64,000 bases of DNA from Flavobacteriales bacterium. Lineage in GTDB: Bacteria > Bacteroidota > Bacteroidia > Flavobacteriales_F > PHOS-HE28. A model generated the notes under the pieces. The model saw only the letters and a program-made list of their open reading frames with translations. It did no database searches and was not told the DNA's origin. Position numbers and translations under genes: made by a program. The stretch lies in the NCBI GenBank assembly GCA_016788295.1, contig JAEUSY010000051.1, forward strand, positions 1 through 64,000, in the 5' to 3' direction. Shown here in pieces: positions 1 through 8,299 of the stretch. How positions within the stretch are numbered: position 1 is the first letter of the stretch; every line of letters starts with the position of its first letter.

Positions 1-246
1 CTTGTGCTTCTTGAGGATCTCCTCGATGCTCTCGGTGGTGAGGGGCTTGAGGTAGACGTTGTCGGCCGTGACCGGGTCGGTCATGATGGTGGCCGGGTTG
101 CTGTTGATCAGCGTGACCTCGATGCCTTCGTTGCGGAGGGACTTGGCGGCCTGACTACCGCTGTAGTCGAATTCACAGGCTTGACCGATGACGATCGGCC
201 CACTACCGATCAACAAAACGGACTTGATGCTCGTATCCTTAGGCAT
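1..246 (-). CDS. carB: Carbamoyl-phosphate synthase large subunit, N-terminal part (runs off left edge)
   Basis: Only the first 82 codons are in the window. CarB makes carbamoyl phosphate from bicarbonate, ATP and glutamine-derived ammonia for arginine and pyrimidine synthesis. The translation begins [17 protein letters not shown] and continues with [18 protein letters not shown] and [11 protein letters not shown], the conserved start of the first ATP-grasp half. The ATG at 244-246 matches the usual CarB start. A second copy of the first 31 codons lies immediately upstream and its reading frame stops over this start codon. Identity is clear; the rest of the gene cannot be judged. Confidence 0.95.
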   Translation of the reverse strand, partial: MPKDTSIKSVLLIGSGPIVIGQACEFDYSGSQAAKSLRNEGIEVTLINSNPATIMTDPVTADNVYLKPLTTESIEEILKKHK

Positions 247-382
247 GCGAGCGAGATGTTAAGGTGAAGGCTGCCGGAGTAATCGAACCTGCCTGCCGGC
301 AGGCAGGCTCACAAGCTTGTCCGATGACGATGGGGCCGCTGCCGATGAGCAGGACCGACTTGATCGAGGTGTCTTTGGGCAT
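239..382 (-). pseudogene. Truncated duplicate of the carB 5' end with palindrome insert (47-codon upstream ORF)
   Basis: An ATG at 380-382 opens a frame whose first 25 residues match CarB exactly ([10 protein letters not shown], then [15 protein letters not shown]). A 20-bp palindrome at 288-307 then interrupts it. The codons that should follow (FDYSGS) resume beyond the insert in a shifted frame and homology ends near 271. The two copies encode the same peptide but differ at about 20 synonymous positions, so this is not a recent tandem copy. The shifted frame reads on as PACRQAGSITPAAF and stops with TAA at 239-241, inside the third codon of intact carB. It may be a recombination remnant or a leader ORF coupled to carB; the sequence cannot tell which. 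Confidence 0.75.
288..307. repeat. 20-bp perfect palindrome inside the carB duplicate
   Basis: CCTGCCTGCCGGCAGGCAGG is its own reverse complement over all 20 bases, and the flanking bases do not extend it. It is inserted exactly between the Glu and Phe codons of the CarB-like sequence. In the reading frame it encodes PACRQAG. From memory, similar LPAGRQ/ACRQAG-coding palindromes recur in Bacteroidota and metagenomic genomes. It is seen once in this window. Confidence 0.8.
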
Positions 383-674
383 GTCCGGAGGGTATCCGGG
401 CCGTAAAGGTAACCCCCCCACCCTGCTCTGGGCCGGATCGTGGATAAGGTGAGGGGATCGTGGAGAAGAAATGCACATGCGAGCATGTGCTCATGTGACC
501 ATGTGCTCATGAAATGCCCGGACCTAGCGATGGTGTGCAAGTCGCGAGGGCATTCCTGTTTGTGAGGTCGCTATGGAACGCAAGCCTACCGGAACCACAG
601 ACCTCGCTCGAAGCGCCCCATGGGCACATGAGCACATGCCCACATGAGCAATTGATGTTTCCCAACTTCGCCCC
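383..674. other. Spacer between carB and the hydrolase gene, containing inverted repeats
   Basis: No credible gene was seen. Reading toward carB, TACCTTTA at about 404-412 (complement strand) is one base from the Bacteroidota -7 box TAnnTTTG and may be the original carB promoter. The remainder holds CATGTGCTCATG-type repeats in opposite orientation on the two sides of an otherwise featureless stretch of about 110 bases. Confidence 0.5.
484..638. repeat. Inverted repeat pair CATGTGCTCATGTG / CACATGAGCACATG
   Basis: CATGTGCTCATGTG at 484-497, followed by a partial copy CATGTGCTCATG at 500-511, is matched in inverse orientation by CACATGAGCACATG at 625-638 with a partial copy at 641-650. The 14-base arms are exact and the flanking similarity is looser. 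They enclose about 110 bp without a gene. The arrangement could be a small non-autonomous element or intergenic repeat family. No target-site duplication was identified. Confidence 0.55.
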
Positions 675-1505
675 GTGACACAACCCTCGTATTTCACCCA
701 CGGCCCCACCCTCGCCTACCGCACCTACGGACACGGGCCAGTGCCGGTGCTGGCGTTCCACGGGTTCGGGCGCACAGGGGCCGACTTCCACATTCTGGAA
801 GGGCCGTTGGGGGACCTGTGCACCATCCACGCGTTCGACCTGCACTTCCACGGGCAGAGCCCCGGCTATCCGCATCGCGCCGATGAGCCCTTCACCCCAC
901 AGGAACTGGCCACCTTTTTCGCCGCTTTTGCCGATGAGCTGGGCCATGACAAGGTGACCCTGCTGGGCTACAGCCTTGGTGGTCGCTTTGTGTTGAACCT
1001 GCTGCAACAATTGCCCCATCGCTTCGACAGGGCCTTCCTGGTGGCCCCTGATGGGCTGAGGACGCGGCCGTGGTACCGCGGCCTGGCGGCTTCGAAGTTG
1101 GGGCGATGGGCCTACAAACGTTTCGTGGAGCACCCCGGCCGCATCCACCTGCTCATCGACGGACTGCGCGCCACGCGGCTGATGAACGAACGCATGCACC
1201 GTTTCCTGAAAGGCCAGACCGACAGCCGGGCCAAGCGCCAATTGGTGCACGATGTATGGCTGAGCTACCGCCTGATCGAACCCGACCTGGCCCGCGTGGC
1301 CGCGAACGCCCGCCAGTATGGCATTCCCGTTCATCTCGTCTTCGGCACCTTCGATTCGGTGATCAAGCCGGCCTATGGTTCGGCCCTGCAACAGCACGCC
1401 CCGGAGACCATCAGCCACCACGAACTACCCTTCGGGCATGTGCTGCTGACACGTGAACTTGGCGAGGCGATGAGGCCGCTCGTGGGCGGGAACGCAGGCC
1501 GCTGA
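675..1505 (+). CDS. Alpha/beta-hydrolase fold protein
   Basis: 276 residues from a GTG start. The alpha/beta-hydrolase layout is visible: oxyanion HG (FHGFGRTGADF, about residue 33), nucleophile elbow GYSLGG with Ser100, acid Asp227 in FGTFDS, and catalytic His255 in LPFGHVLL. These suggest an active soluble serine esterase, lipase or related enzyme. No signal peptide is seen. Substrate cannot be deduced. The gene stands alone on this strand, facing rpmH across a short terminator region. The GTG was chosen because the fold begins soon after it and no closer ATG exists. Confidence 0.85.
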   Translation: MTQPSYFTHGPTLAYRTYGHGPVPVLAFHGFGRTGADFHILEGPLGDLCTIHAFDLHFHGQSPGYPHRADEPFTPQELATFFAAFADELGHDKVTLLGYSLGGRFVLNLLQQLPHRFDRAFLVAPDGLRTRPWYRGLAASKLGRWAYKRFVEHPGRIHLLIDGLRATRLMNERMHRFLKGQTDSRAKRQLVHDVWLSYRLIEPDLARVAANARQYGIPVHLVFGTFDSVIKPAYGSALQQHAPETISHHELPFGHVLLTRELGEAMRPLVGGNAGR

Positions 1506-1530
1506 TGGACCGACCGACCGGGAACAAGAA

Positions 1531-1555
1531 AGGGCCGCCACATGGGCAGCCCTTC
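1531..1555 (-). terminator. Rho-independent terminator of rpmH
   Basis: AAGGGCCGCC and GGCAGCCCTT form a 10-bp stem with one mismatch and a 5-base loop. On the minus strand it is followed by TTCTTGTTC, a moderately T-rich tail. It lies between the convergent hydrolase and rpmH genes. Confidence 0.7.
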
Positions 1556-1579
1556 CGGGAGTTCACTGTTCGCAGACGC

Positions 1580-1735
1580 TTACTTGTGCGAAGGCTCGTC
1601 GCTCGTGGTGAGCTTGTGACGGCCTTGGCGGCGACGGCTGGCGAGCACGGCACGACCGGCTACGGAACTCATCCGCTTGCGGAAACCATGCTTGTTGGTG
1701 CGCTTGCGCTTGCTGGGCTGGTACGTACGTTTCAT
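1580..1735 (-). CDS. rpmH: 50S ribosomal protein L34
   Basis: 51 residues, [20 protein letters not shown] at the start followed by an Arg-rich segment ([19 protein letters not shown]), the standard L34 sequence at full length. It is a structural protein of the large ribosomal subunit. The short acidic/Ser tail TTSDEPSHK is typical of Bacteroidota L34. A TAnnTTTG promoter box lies 27 bases upstream and a hairpin terminator downstream, so it appears to be its own transcription unit. It is not beside dnaA or rnpA here. Confidence 0.97.
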   Translation of the reverse strand: MKRTYQPSKRKRTNKHGFRKRMSSVAGRAVLASRRRQGRHKLTTSDEPSHK

Positions 1736-1761
1736 CGCCTCGTGTCTTTCGTAAGGGACGG

Positions 1762-1769
1762 CAAAAGTA
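1762..1769 (-). promoter_or_regulatory. Promoter -7 box of rpmH
   Basis: On the minus strand the box reads TACTTTTG followed by CCGTCCC. TAnnTTTG is the Bacteroidota primary sigma factor element. The downstream CCGTCC extension is shared with the rpsT, tRNA-Glu and zinc-ribbon gene promoters. Confidence 0.75.
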
Positions 1770-1799
1770 GACCTTTTCCCGAAATGAACAACACCTTGT

Positions 1800-2561
1800 T
1801 CACCGGGCCGCAAATCGGAGGCGGTCCAGGCCGTAGGCGCCCACTCTTCCGTCCTCCAGTTCCACCACCAGCCGGCCCAGGGGATCAACATCCATGGGCC
1901 GCGCCAGCACTGGCTCTCCGTCCAGGAACATGTCCGCCCAACGCCCTCGGGACCACAATCGCTCCGAATAGGTGGCCTCCCACGCGTTACCGGCGCCGCA
2001 CCAGTCGTCCCAATACAGTTTGAACCGGGCCAGCAGGTCGTCCAGCACCACCTGCAGGTCCGCATGGCCGCCCGCCTCCAAGGCCAGGCTGGTGGCTGCC
2101 AGCGACTCGTCGAACACGCTGCTGTTCACGTTGATGCCAATGCCGATGATGGACCAGGCCACCCGGTCGCCCGCCAGATCGTTCTGGATAAGGATGCCGG
2201 CCACTTTGCGGCGCTCCACCAGCACATCATTGGGCCATTTGATCCGCACATCGCCCGGAATATGGGCCCGCACTGTATCGTACACAGCCAGCGCGGCCAG
2301 TTTGGAGAGCACGAACTGCGCGTCGGCACGGAGCCGGGGTGGCGCCACCACGATGCTTAATGTAAGGTCCAGCCCGGGGACAGATGTCCAGGTGCGGCCG
2401 CGCTGTCCACGCCCTTCCGTCTGCTCATGGGCCAGAATGACAGCCCCATGTCGCAACTTCGACAGGCCCAGCAGTTCGGCCGCCGTTTTGTTGGTGCTGG
2501 CCGCCGTTGCCAGTTCGATGAACGGACCGCCCAGTGCCGATATGCGCCCTTCGTGATGCAT
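1800..2561 (-). CDS. birA: Biotin--[acetyl-CoA-carboxylase] ligase
   Basis: 253 residues from the ATG at 2559-2561. It makes biotinyl-AMP and attaches biotin to the carboxyl carrier protein of acyl-CoA carboxylases. Motifs seen: [10 protein letters not shown], the ATP/biotin loop [17 protein letters not shown] and KVAGILIQ, then a C-terminal SH3-like segment. There is no N-terminal helix-turn-helix, so it should be a ligase only and not a repressor. A longer upstream frame would overlap the divergent rsfS start and adds no recognisable sequence, so the internal ATG is preferred. Confidence 0.93.
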   Translation of the reverse strand: MHHEGRISALGGPFIELATAASTNKTAAELLGLSKLRHGAVILAHEQTEGRGQRGRTWTSVPGLDLTLSIVVAPPRLRADAQFVLSKLAALAVYDTVRAHIPGDVRIKWPNDVLVERRKVAGILIQNDLAGDRVAWSIIGIGINVNSSVFDESLAATSLALEAGGHADLQVVLDDLLARFKLYWDDWCGAGNAWEATYSERLWSRGRWADMFLDGEPVLARPMDVDPLGRLVVELEDGRVGAYGLDRLRFAAR

Positions 2562-2587
2562 GGATAGCCTGCCGGTAGCGGCGATGG

Positions 2588-2603
2588 TAACTTTGTACCT
2601 TTG
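2588..2603 (+). promoter_or_regulatory. Tandem promoter boxes before rsfS-ftsH
   Basis: TAACTTTG directly followed by TACCTTTG gives two exact TAnnTTTG boxes 8 bases apart, ending 20 bases before the rsfS start codon. A start site near 2608-2612 would give a very short leader. Either box could be used. Confidence 0.6.
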
Positions 2604-2623
2604 AACGGACCAAGATAGACCGG

Positions 2624-2998
2624 ATGAAGAACGCACAGGGCGCAAGCGCCGCCCGCTTAGTGGATGCCATTGTGAAAGGCATCCAGGAGGTCAAGGGGAA
2701 AGAGATCGTTCACCTGGACCTGCGGGGCGTACCGAACACCGTGTGCGACCATTTCGTTATCTGCCACGGCGATTCGGTCACCCAGGTGGGCGCCATCCAC
2801 GATTCCGTGGAGAAGTTCACCAAGGACCTGGTCGGCGAAACGCCCTGGCACACCGAGGGGCAGCGCAATGCGGAATGGGTACTGATGGACTACGTTGACG
2901 TGGTGGTGCACATTTTCCACCGTGACAAGAGGGGGCACTATGCCTTGGAGGACCTGTGGGGCGACGCCGCCCGCAAGACGTACGAGAACGTGGCGTGA
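2624..2998 (+). CDS. rsfS: Ribosomal silencing factor RsfS
   Basis: 124 residues, the usual length. RsfS binds ribosomal protein L14 and blocks subunit joining, lowering translation when nutrients are short. Conserved signatures are visible: KGKEIVHLDLRGV, CDHFVICHGDSVTQVGAI, EGQRNAEWVLMDYVDVVVHIF and YALEDLWGDA. The TGA stop overlaps the GTG start of ftsH (GTGA), suggesting coupled translation. Pairing of rsfS with ftsH and cdsA is common in Bacteroidota. Confidence 0.96.
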   Translation: MKNAQGASAARLVDAIVKGIQEVKGKEIVHLDLRGVPNTVCDHFVICHGDSVTQVGAIHDSVEKFTKDLVGETPWHTEGQRNAEWVLMDYVDVVVHIFHRDKRGHYALEDLWGDAARKTYENVA

Positions 2999-5019
2999 AC
3001 GACGAACTGAGGAACAGCAACGTGGAGAACACCGAACGCAACGAGAACAACGGCAAGGAGCGCCCCAAACGTTCCTTCAACTTCTATTGGATCTATGGCA
3101 TCATCATCCTGGTGATCCTGTCCATCAACCTGTTCAACTACACCGGCGGTGTGGTGCCCATCGACCCCACCGAGTACCAGAAGATGCTGGAAGCCGGTGA
3201 TGTGGAACGCATTGTGGTGGTGAACGAACAGCAGGTACGGGTATTCATCAAGAAGGACCGTCTGGCACAGCCGCCCCACAAGGACAAGATCAAGGATTCT
3301 TTTTCCGGTCCGAACACGGTTGGGCCGCACTACGTGTTCAACATCGGTTCCTCCAATTTCGAAAAAGACCGCCTGGTCGAGGGTGCTGAATCCCATGGCG
3401 TGGGATATCGGTATGAGAAACAGGACAATTTCGGCCGCGAGATCCTCCAGTGGGTGCTGTTCATCGGGATCATGATCGCCATCTGGATGTTCGTGATGCG
3501 CCGCATTGGTGGTGGCGGAGGCCCGGGCGGACAGATCTTCAACATCGGCAAGAGCCGTGCGCAGGTGTTCGAGGGTGGCAAGAGCACCAACGTCACCTTC
3601 AACGATGTGGCCGGCCTGGCCGAGGCCAAGGAGGAACTGCAGGAGATCGTGGATTTCCTGAAGAACCCCAAGCGCTATACCGACATGGGCGCGAAGATCC
3701 CCAAGGGCGCGCTGCTCGTGGGCCCTCCGGGCACGGGTAAGACCCTGCTCGCCAAGGCCATTGCCGGCGAGGCCAACGTACCCTTCTTCAGCCTCAGCGG
3801 ATCGGACTTCGTGGAGATGTTCGTGGGCGTGGGTGCCAGCCGTGTGCGCGACCTCTTCAAGCAGGCCAAGGAAAAGGCCCCTGCCATCATCTTCATCGAC
3901 GAGATCGATGCGATCGGTCGGGCACGTGGACGTAGCGTGAGCATGGGCGCCAACGACGAGCGCGAGAACACGCTGAACCAGTTGCTTACCGAAATGGACG
4001 GCTTTGGCACCAACAGCGGTGTGATACTGCTTGGCGCTACCAACCGCGCCGACGTACTTGACCGCGCACTGCTGCGTCCGGGACGATTCGACCGCCAGAT
4101 CTTCGTGGACATGCCCGACCTGAACGAACGGGCCGATATCCTGAAGGTGCACCTGAAGCCCCTCAAGTTGGACCTCACCGTGGATGTGGAATTCCTCGCC
4201 CGCCAAACTCCCGGCTTCAGCGGCGCCGACCTGGCCAACATCTGCAACGAGGCCGCACTGATCGCCGTGCGCAAAAAGAAGAGCACGGTGGACAAGCAGG
4301 ATTTTCTGGATGCCGTGGACCGCGTGATCGGAGGACTGGAGAAGAAGAACAAGATCATCACCACCGAGGAGAAGCGTGCCATTGCCTTCCATGAGGCGGG
4401 CCATGCCACGGTGAGCTGGTTGGTGGAGCACGCCTCACCGCTGGTGAAGGTGACCATCGTTCCCCGCGGACGCTCGCTGGGCGCGGCCTGGTACCTGCCC
4501 GATGAGCGCCACCTGACCACCGCCGAACAGATGATGGACGAGATGTGCGCTGCCTTGGGCGGGCGTGCAGCAGAGGACGTGATGTACGGCAAGGTGAGCA
4601 CCGGCGCCCTGAGCGATCTGGAGAAGGTGACCAAACAGGCCTACGCCATGGTGACCATGTACGGCCTGAACGAGCGCGTGGGCAACATCAGCTATTACGA
4701 CAGCTCGGGACAGAGCGAGTACTCCTTCGGCAAGCCGTACAGCGAGCACACCGCACAGACCATTGACGAGGAGGTGAGCAAATTGGTGGAAGGCCAATAC
4801 CAGCGCGCCAAGCACATCCTGAGCGAGAACAAGGACAAGCTGACCGCCCTGGCCACCCAGCTGCTGGAGAAGGAAGTGATCTTCAAGGAGGACCTGGAGA
4901 AAATCTTTGGCGACCGTCCGTTCCAGAAGCGCGAAGATGCGCCCGCCACCAACGGCCATCACAAGGCCCCGGAAGTGGACTCCACACCTGCCAGCACCGC
5001 TGGTACCACGACCGAGTAG
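2995..5019 (+). CDS. ftsH: ATP-dependent zinc metalloprotease FtsH
   Basis: 674 residues from the GTG that overlaps the rsfS stop. FtsH is a membrane-anchored hexameric AAA+ protease that degrades misassembled membrane proteins and regulators. Order: Asn/Glu-rich N-terminus, first membrane helix (about 24-44), periplasmic domain, second helix (about 160-178), Gly-rich linker, Walker A GPPGTGKT (Lys249), Walker [12 protein letters not shown], the second region of homology ending RPGRFDRQI, and M41 zinc site HEAGH (His466) with the third ligand in SDLEKV. All catalytic residues are present. A frame starting at 2956 would lie inside rsfS and is less likely. Confidence 0.96.
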   Translation: MNDELRNSNVENTERNENNGKERPKRSFNFYWIYGIIILVILSINLFNYTGGVVPIDPTEYQKMLEAGDVERIVVVNEQQVRVFIKKDRLAQPPHKDKIKDSFSGPNTVGPHYVFNIGSSNFEKDRLVEGAESHGVGYRYEKQDNFGREILQWVLFIGIMIAIWMFVMRRIGGGGGPGGQIFNIGKSRAQVFEGGKSTNVTFNDVAGLAEAKEELQEIVDFLKNPKRYTDMGAKIPKGALLVGPPGTGKTLLAKAIAGEANVPFFSLSGSDFVEMFVGVGASRVRDLFKQAKEKAPAIIFIDEIDAIGRARGRSVSMGANDERENTLNQLLTEMDGFGTNSGVILLGATNRADVLDRALLRPGRFDRQIFVDMPDLNERADILKVHLKPLKLDLTVDVEFLARQTPGFSGADLANICNEAALIAVRKKKSTVDKQDFLDAVDRVIGGLEKKNKIITTEEKRAIAFHEAGHATVSWLVEHASPLVKVTIVPRGRSLGAAWYLPDERHLTTAEQMMDEMCAALGGRAAEDVMYGKVSTGALSDLEKVTKQAYAMVTMYGLNERVGNISYYDSSGQSEYSFGKPYSEHTAQTIDEEVSKLVEGQYQRAKHILSENKDKLTALATQLLEKEVIFKEDLEKIFGDRPFQKREDAPATNGHHKAPEVDSTPASTAGTTTE

Positions 5020-5043
5020 GCCCCTGTTCGACCACACCATTAG

Positions 5044-5074
5044 AAGGCCCGGTGCGCGTAAGCCACCGGGCCTT
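5044..5074 (+). terminator. Terminator after ftsH
   Basis: A perfect 11-bp stem, AAGGCCCGGTG with CACCGGGCCTT, and a 9-base loop follow the ftsH stop by 24 bases. The T tail is short (TTTACCTT). The cdsA start codon lies only 32 bases further on. Confidence 0.7.
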
Positions 5075-5106
5075 TACCTTGCGGCACCACCCACACGAAC
5101 GCTCCC

Positions 5107-5916
5107 TTGAACGAACTCGCCCTACGCTCCATCACCGGGGCCGTGTATGTTGCCGTAACGCTGCTTGCCGCTTGGGCCGGACCGTTCACCACCATGCTGC
5201 TGTTCCTGCCGGTGTGCGTGCTCGCCGCCCGCGAAATGCGCCGCCTGGTATTGGAGACGGAGGACGATACCGTGGACATGTGGGGCATGTTGCTGGCCGC
5301 CACGGTGTATGTGGGCATTTCCATGATCGCCTTCACCGACCAATGGGGCTGGCTGGAAGTGATGGGGCTGGTGTTCCTGCTGTTGCTGGTGTCCAGCATC
5401 TGGCTCCTGTTCCGCGGTACCACCCGTCCCGAACAGGTGGTGGGCACCTACTTCACGCAGTTGCTGCTGGTGGGCGTACCCTTCGGCACCCTCACCCACT
5501 TGTTCTCCAATGGCAGCAGCCAGTTCGTGGCCTTCATGGTGATGCTGTGGACCAACGACACCGGTGCCTACCTGGTGGGCCGCGCCATTGGCCGCAACAA
5601 ATTGCTGCCTGCCGTTAGCCCGAAGAAGACCGTGGAGGGCTTCCTCGGGGGTGTGCTCTTCGCCGTGGGCGTTGGCTGGCTGGTGGCACGCTGGCTGCCC
5701 TACCTCACACCCATGGAGTGGATGGGCGCCGGTGCGTTGGTGGCGGTCACAGGAACACTGGGCGATCTGCTTGAATCATCTTTCAAACGTGCCCGTGGCG
5801 TGAAGGACTCGGGGCACTTGCTGCCTGGCCATGGCGGCCTGCTCGACCGGTTCGATGGCCTGCTCATCGCCGCACCGGCCATGGTGCTCTACCTGCACCT
5901 CATCGGCAAGGGCTGA
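5107..5916 (+). CDS. cdsA: Phosphatidate cytidylyltransferase
   Basis: 269 residues from a TTG start. It makes CDP-diacylglycerol from phosphatidic acid and CTP, the branch point of phospholipid synthesis, in the inner membrane. About seven or eight hydrophobic segments are visible. The C-terminal CdsA signature is complete: SSFKRARGVKDSGHLLPGHG followed by GLLDRFDGLL. Preceding TND and GRAIGRNKL segments are also typical. TTG is chosen because MNELALRSITGAVYV fits family starts. psd follows 32-38 bases later, giving a small phospholipid gene set. Confidence 0.94.
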   Translation: MNELALRSITGAVYVAVTLLAAWAGPFTTMLLFLPVCVLAAREMRRLVLETEDDTVDMWGMLLAATVYVGISMIAFTDQWGWLEVMGLVFLLLLVSSIWLLFRGTTRPEQVVGTYFTQLLLVGVPFGTLTHLFSNGSSQFVAFMVMLWTNDTGAYLVGRAIGRNKLLPAVSPKKTVEGFLGGVLFAVGVGWLVARWLPYLTPMEWMGAGALVAVTGTLGDLLESSFKRARGVKDSGHLLPGHGGLLDRFDGLLIAAPAMVLYLHLIGKG

Positions 5917-5927
5917 GGACCTGCGGC

Positions 5928-5935
5928 TATATTTG
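5928..5935 (+). promoter_or_regulatory. Promoter -7 box before psd
   Basis: TATATTTG is an exact TAnnTTTG match between the cdsA stop and the psd start. Transcription starting about 7 bases later would leave a leader of about 10-15 bases before ATG 5955. Confidence 0.55.
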
Positions 5936-5954
5936 GCAACGTTCAACCTTGGAC

Positions 5955-6617
5955 ATGCACCTGCACCGCGAAGGCACCCCCACCCTCTTATTGAGCACGG
6001 CCGTTGTTTTCGGCCTCCTCTTCTGCCTTTGGAACTGGCCTGTTCTGCCGCAGGCGCTCATCATCCTGCTCTCCGCTGCGCTGCTGGTGGTGTTCGCCAT
6101 CATCATCTGGTTCTTCCGTGTACCGGCACGCAGCTCACAGGCCTCCAGCGCACAGATCGTGGCGCCTGCCGATGGCAAAGTGGTGGCCATTGAGGAAGTG
6201 CATGAGCCCGAATATTTCAACGACCGTCGCATTCAGGTGAGCATCTTCATGAGCCCGCTGAACGTGCACGTGAACTGGTACCCCATCGGTGGCACCACCA
6301 GCTACTACAAATACCACCCCGGAAAATACCTGGTGGCCTGGCACCCCAAGAGCAGCACCGAGAACGAGCGCAGCACGGTGGTGGTGAAGCACCCTGCACA
6401 TGGCGAAGTGCTCTTCCGCCAGATCGCGGGTGCTCTGGCCCGCCGCATCTGCACCTACAGTCGCGAGGGAAGCCCGGCCCAGCAAGGCACCGAGTTCGGC
6501 TTCATCAAGTTCGGTTCCCGCGTGGATGTCTTCCTGCCCCTCTCCGCCAAGGTCGATGTGAGCATCGGTCAGAAGGTGACGGGCTGCAGCACCATCATTG
6601 GTCATTTTGAACACTGA
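5955..6617 (+). CDS. psd: Phosphatidylserine decarboxylase (short, archaeal-type)
   Basis: 220 residues. It converts phosphatidylserine to phosphatidylethanolamine, the main Bacteroidota phospholipid. Two N-terminal membrane segments (about 10-55) are followed by APADGKVV, SIFMSPLNVHVNWYP and YHPGKYLVA. The self-cleavage site FGS (Ser188, in IKFGSRVDVFLP) is where the pyruvoyl cofactor would form. Length matches the short PSD class, not the long E. coli type. ATG 5955 is used; a TTG at 5949 would add two residues. It follows cdsA in the same direction. Confidence 0.93.
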   Translation: MHLHREGTPTLLLSTAVVFGLLFCLWNWPVLPQALIILLSAALLVVFAIIIWFFRVPARSSQASSAQIVAPADGKVVAIEEVHEPEYFNDRRIQVSIFMSPLNVHVNWYPIGGTTSYYKYHPGKYLVAWHPKSSTENERSTVVVKHPAHGEVLFRQIAGALARRICTYSREGSPAQQGTEFGFIKFGSRVDVFLPLSAKVDVSIGQKVTGCSTIIGHFEH

Positions 6618-6621
6618 TCCC

Positions 6622-7122
6622 ATGTCGCGTTCCATTAAGACCGTGCTCGTTGTTGTCATCGCCGCGCTGTCGGTGTTGCTCCTGTTGCGCGAATTGCACC
6701 TGATGCCAACAGGCCAAGCACCGGCAACGACCGTTCCTGGAACTCCGGCCGGACCTTTCGCAGGCATTCCCTTGCGTTTCGATGGCCACTACCGAACAGA
6801 GAGCGGCGACGTGATCCGGTTGATGCGCTACTTCCCGGAAGGACGCGTGGTGGTGATCAACGGCACGCGTGAAATGGAGGCCGACCTGCCCAAGTTCCTG
6901 ATCCGCGAGACCAAGGGCGATCCCGCCATGGGCCTGCATAATGTGCCCGTGACCGTGAAAGGCGACAGCCTCCTGTTCACCGTGCACCCCGAAAAGGGCG
7001 ACATCGATTTCCGGGGAAAACCATCCAGCGGTTCGTCCCTGCTATTCGAGCGGTACAGCCACATCAATGGCCACCGCGAGAAGATGGAATACTTCTTCCA
7101 GCCGGACTCACTTCCTTCCTAG
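6622..7122 (+). CDS. Hypothetical single-pass membrane or secreted protein
   Basis: 166 residues starting 4 bases after the psd stop, so probably co-transcribed. One N-terminal hydrophobic segment (about 5-22, TVLVVVIAALSVLLLL) could be a signal anchor. The rest is soluble and beta-rich in appearance (FDGHYRTESGDVIRLMRYF, DIDFRGKPSSGSSLLFERYS). I do not recognise a family. Its 3' end overlaps the convergent HAD phosphatase gene by 15 bases. A function in the envelope is possible but unsupported beyond position. Confidence 0.75.
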   Translation: MSRSIKTVLVVVIAALSVLLLLRELHLMPTGQAPATTVPGTPAGPFAGIPLRFDGHYRTESGDVIRLMRYFPEGRVVVINGTREMEADLPKFLIRETKGDPAMGLHNVPVTVKGDSLLFTVHPEKGDIDFRGKPSSGSSLLFERYSHINGHREKMEYFFQPDSLPS

Positions 7123-7812
7123 GAGCAGGGCACCAAGCTCATCAAAGTGCGTGATGCGGTAGGTGGACTCCGCATCGGGCGTGGTCTCTGCGGCATAGTG
7201 CACGTGGTCCCAGCCGGCCTGGCGCGCACCGAACATGTCTGCCTCGTGGTTATCGCCAACCATCAGGCTTGATGCGGCCTCTGCACCGGCCAGCTTCAGG
7301 GCCTTCCCGAAAATGCGCGGATCGGGCTTTCGGGCCCCTGCCCGTTCGCTGCTCAGCACAACATCGAAATACCGGCCCAGGTCGCTGCTCTCCAGCTTCA
7401 CGCGCTGCACCGAATCGAACCCGTTGGTGATGATGTGCAGGCGGTAGTGCCCATGCAGCGCGTCCAACAACGCACGCGCACCGGGCATCAGTTGCGGCTT
7501 GGTGGGGCACCGTTCCAAATAGGCTTCTCCGATCCGCTCGGCAAGGCCATTGGTGCGCACGCCGAAATGCAACAGCGTATTTCGGAAACGCAGCACACGC
7601 AGCACATCCTTGTGCAGGCGACCGGCCTCGTAGCGCGCCCACAAGACCTGGTTCACTTCCTCATAGACCTCAATGAACGCCTGCGCATCGGGCACACCCT
7701 GGTCGGCGAGACGTTCATCGGCATGTAGCTCGGCCAGCGTGGCGCGCGAGTTGGTGCGGAAGTCCCACAGCGTGTGGTCCAGATCGAAGAAAATGTGGGC
7801 GTACTTCCGCAT
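7108..7812 (-). CDS. HAD-family nucleotidase, YjjG-like
   Basis: 234 residues. The haloacid-dehalogenase motifs are complete: motif I FFDLDHTLWDF (nucleophile Asp), motif II IITNG, a Lys in ARKPDPRIF, and motif IV MVGDNHEADMFGARQAG. DLDHTLWDF and an alpha-helical cap are typical of the YjjG group, which dephosphorylates non-canonical pyrimidine nucleotides. Substrate is inferred from family only. It is the last gene of the long minus-strand array that starts at radC. A GTG at 7816-7818 overlapping the upstream stop is an alternative start; ATG 7812 is preferred. Confidence 0.88.
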   Translation of the reverse strand: MRKYAHIFFDLDHTLWDFRTNSRATLAELHADERLADQGVPDAQAFIEVYEEVNQVLWARYEAGRLHKDVLRVLRFRNTLLHFGVRTNGLAERIGEAYLERCPTKPQLMPGARALLDALHGHYRLHIITNGFDSVQRVKLESSDLGRYFDVVLSSERAGARKPDPRIFGKALKLAGAEAASSLMVGDNHEADMFGARQAGWDHVHYAAETTPDAESTYRITHFDELGALLLGRK

Positions 7813-7817
7813 GATCA

Positions 7818-8294
7818 CTAGCCGGTGAACTGGCCCATGAACCCGGTGAGCACAGCAGTGACACCCAGCGCCTGCACCACCACCGACAACAACAACGCTG
7901 GTATGGCTCGGCGCTCATGGTGAAAGAAGCGCGCGGCCAGAATACCGCCCAGTGGGATGGTGAGCACCAATGGCGTGAGGGCGGCAATGCCCCAATAGCC
8001 GCTGGTGCGCTTTATGCGAATGATGCGACGGTTCAGTTTGGTGAAGATGGGCGCCACCTTGCCTTCACCCTTCGCAATGGCCAGGTTCCTTTTGCGAAGC
8101 CAACGCAAACGCGCACGCTCGGTTAGCCGCTCACTGAGCCCGTAAAAGACCAGCACGCCCAAGCAACCACCGACCGCTGTGCAGATGAAGTTCTGCAGGA
8201 AGCCGAACCCTAGCCCTGCGCCCAGGCCGGCGGCCACCAGCATTTTCAGCATGCCCCAAGCCACCACTGACAATATCTCGGCCAGCGGATGCAC
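7818..8294 (-). CDS. Hypothetical multi-pass membrane protein
   Basis: 158 residues with about four hydrophobic segments: two near the N-terminus (VVAWGMLKMLVAAGLGAGLG and FICTAVGGCLGVLVFYGL) and two near the C-terminus (ALTPLVLTIPLGGILAA and ALLLSVVVQALGVTAVL). A basic loop of about 45 residues (RARLRWLRKRNLAIAKGEGK) lies between. It sits 5 bases after upp and touches the HAD gene, so it is in the same transcript. The shape is somewhat like small-molecule export or DedA-like proteins, but I do not assign a family. Confidence 0.8.
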   Translation of the reverse strand: MHPLAEILSVVAWGMLKMLVAAGLGAGLGFGFLQNFICTAVGGCLGVLVFYGLSERLTERARLRWLRKRNLAIAKGEGKVAPIFTKLNRRIIRIKRTSGYWGIAALTPLVLTIPLGGILAARFFHHERRAIPALLLSVVVQALGVTAVLTGFMGQFTG

Positions 8295-8299
8295 GACGA

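Noticed and set aside
411-418. Run of C bases near carB as a second phase-variation tract
   Set aside because: It is only about seven bases, lies outside any gene and shows no frame consequence.
2938-4431. 497-codon open frame antisense to ftsH
   Set aside because: It is a codon-bias shadow of ftsH on the opposite strand, with no recognisable domain, while ftsH has all its catalytic motifs.
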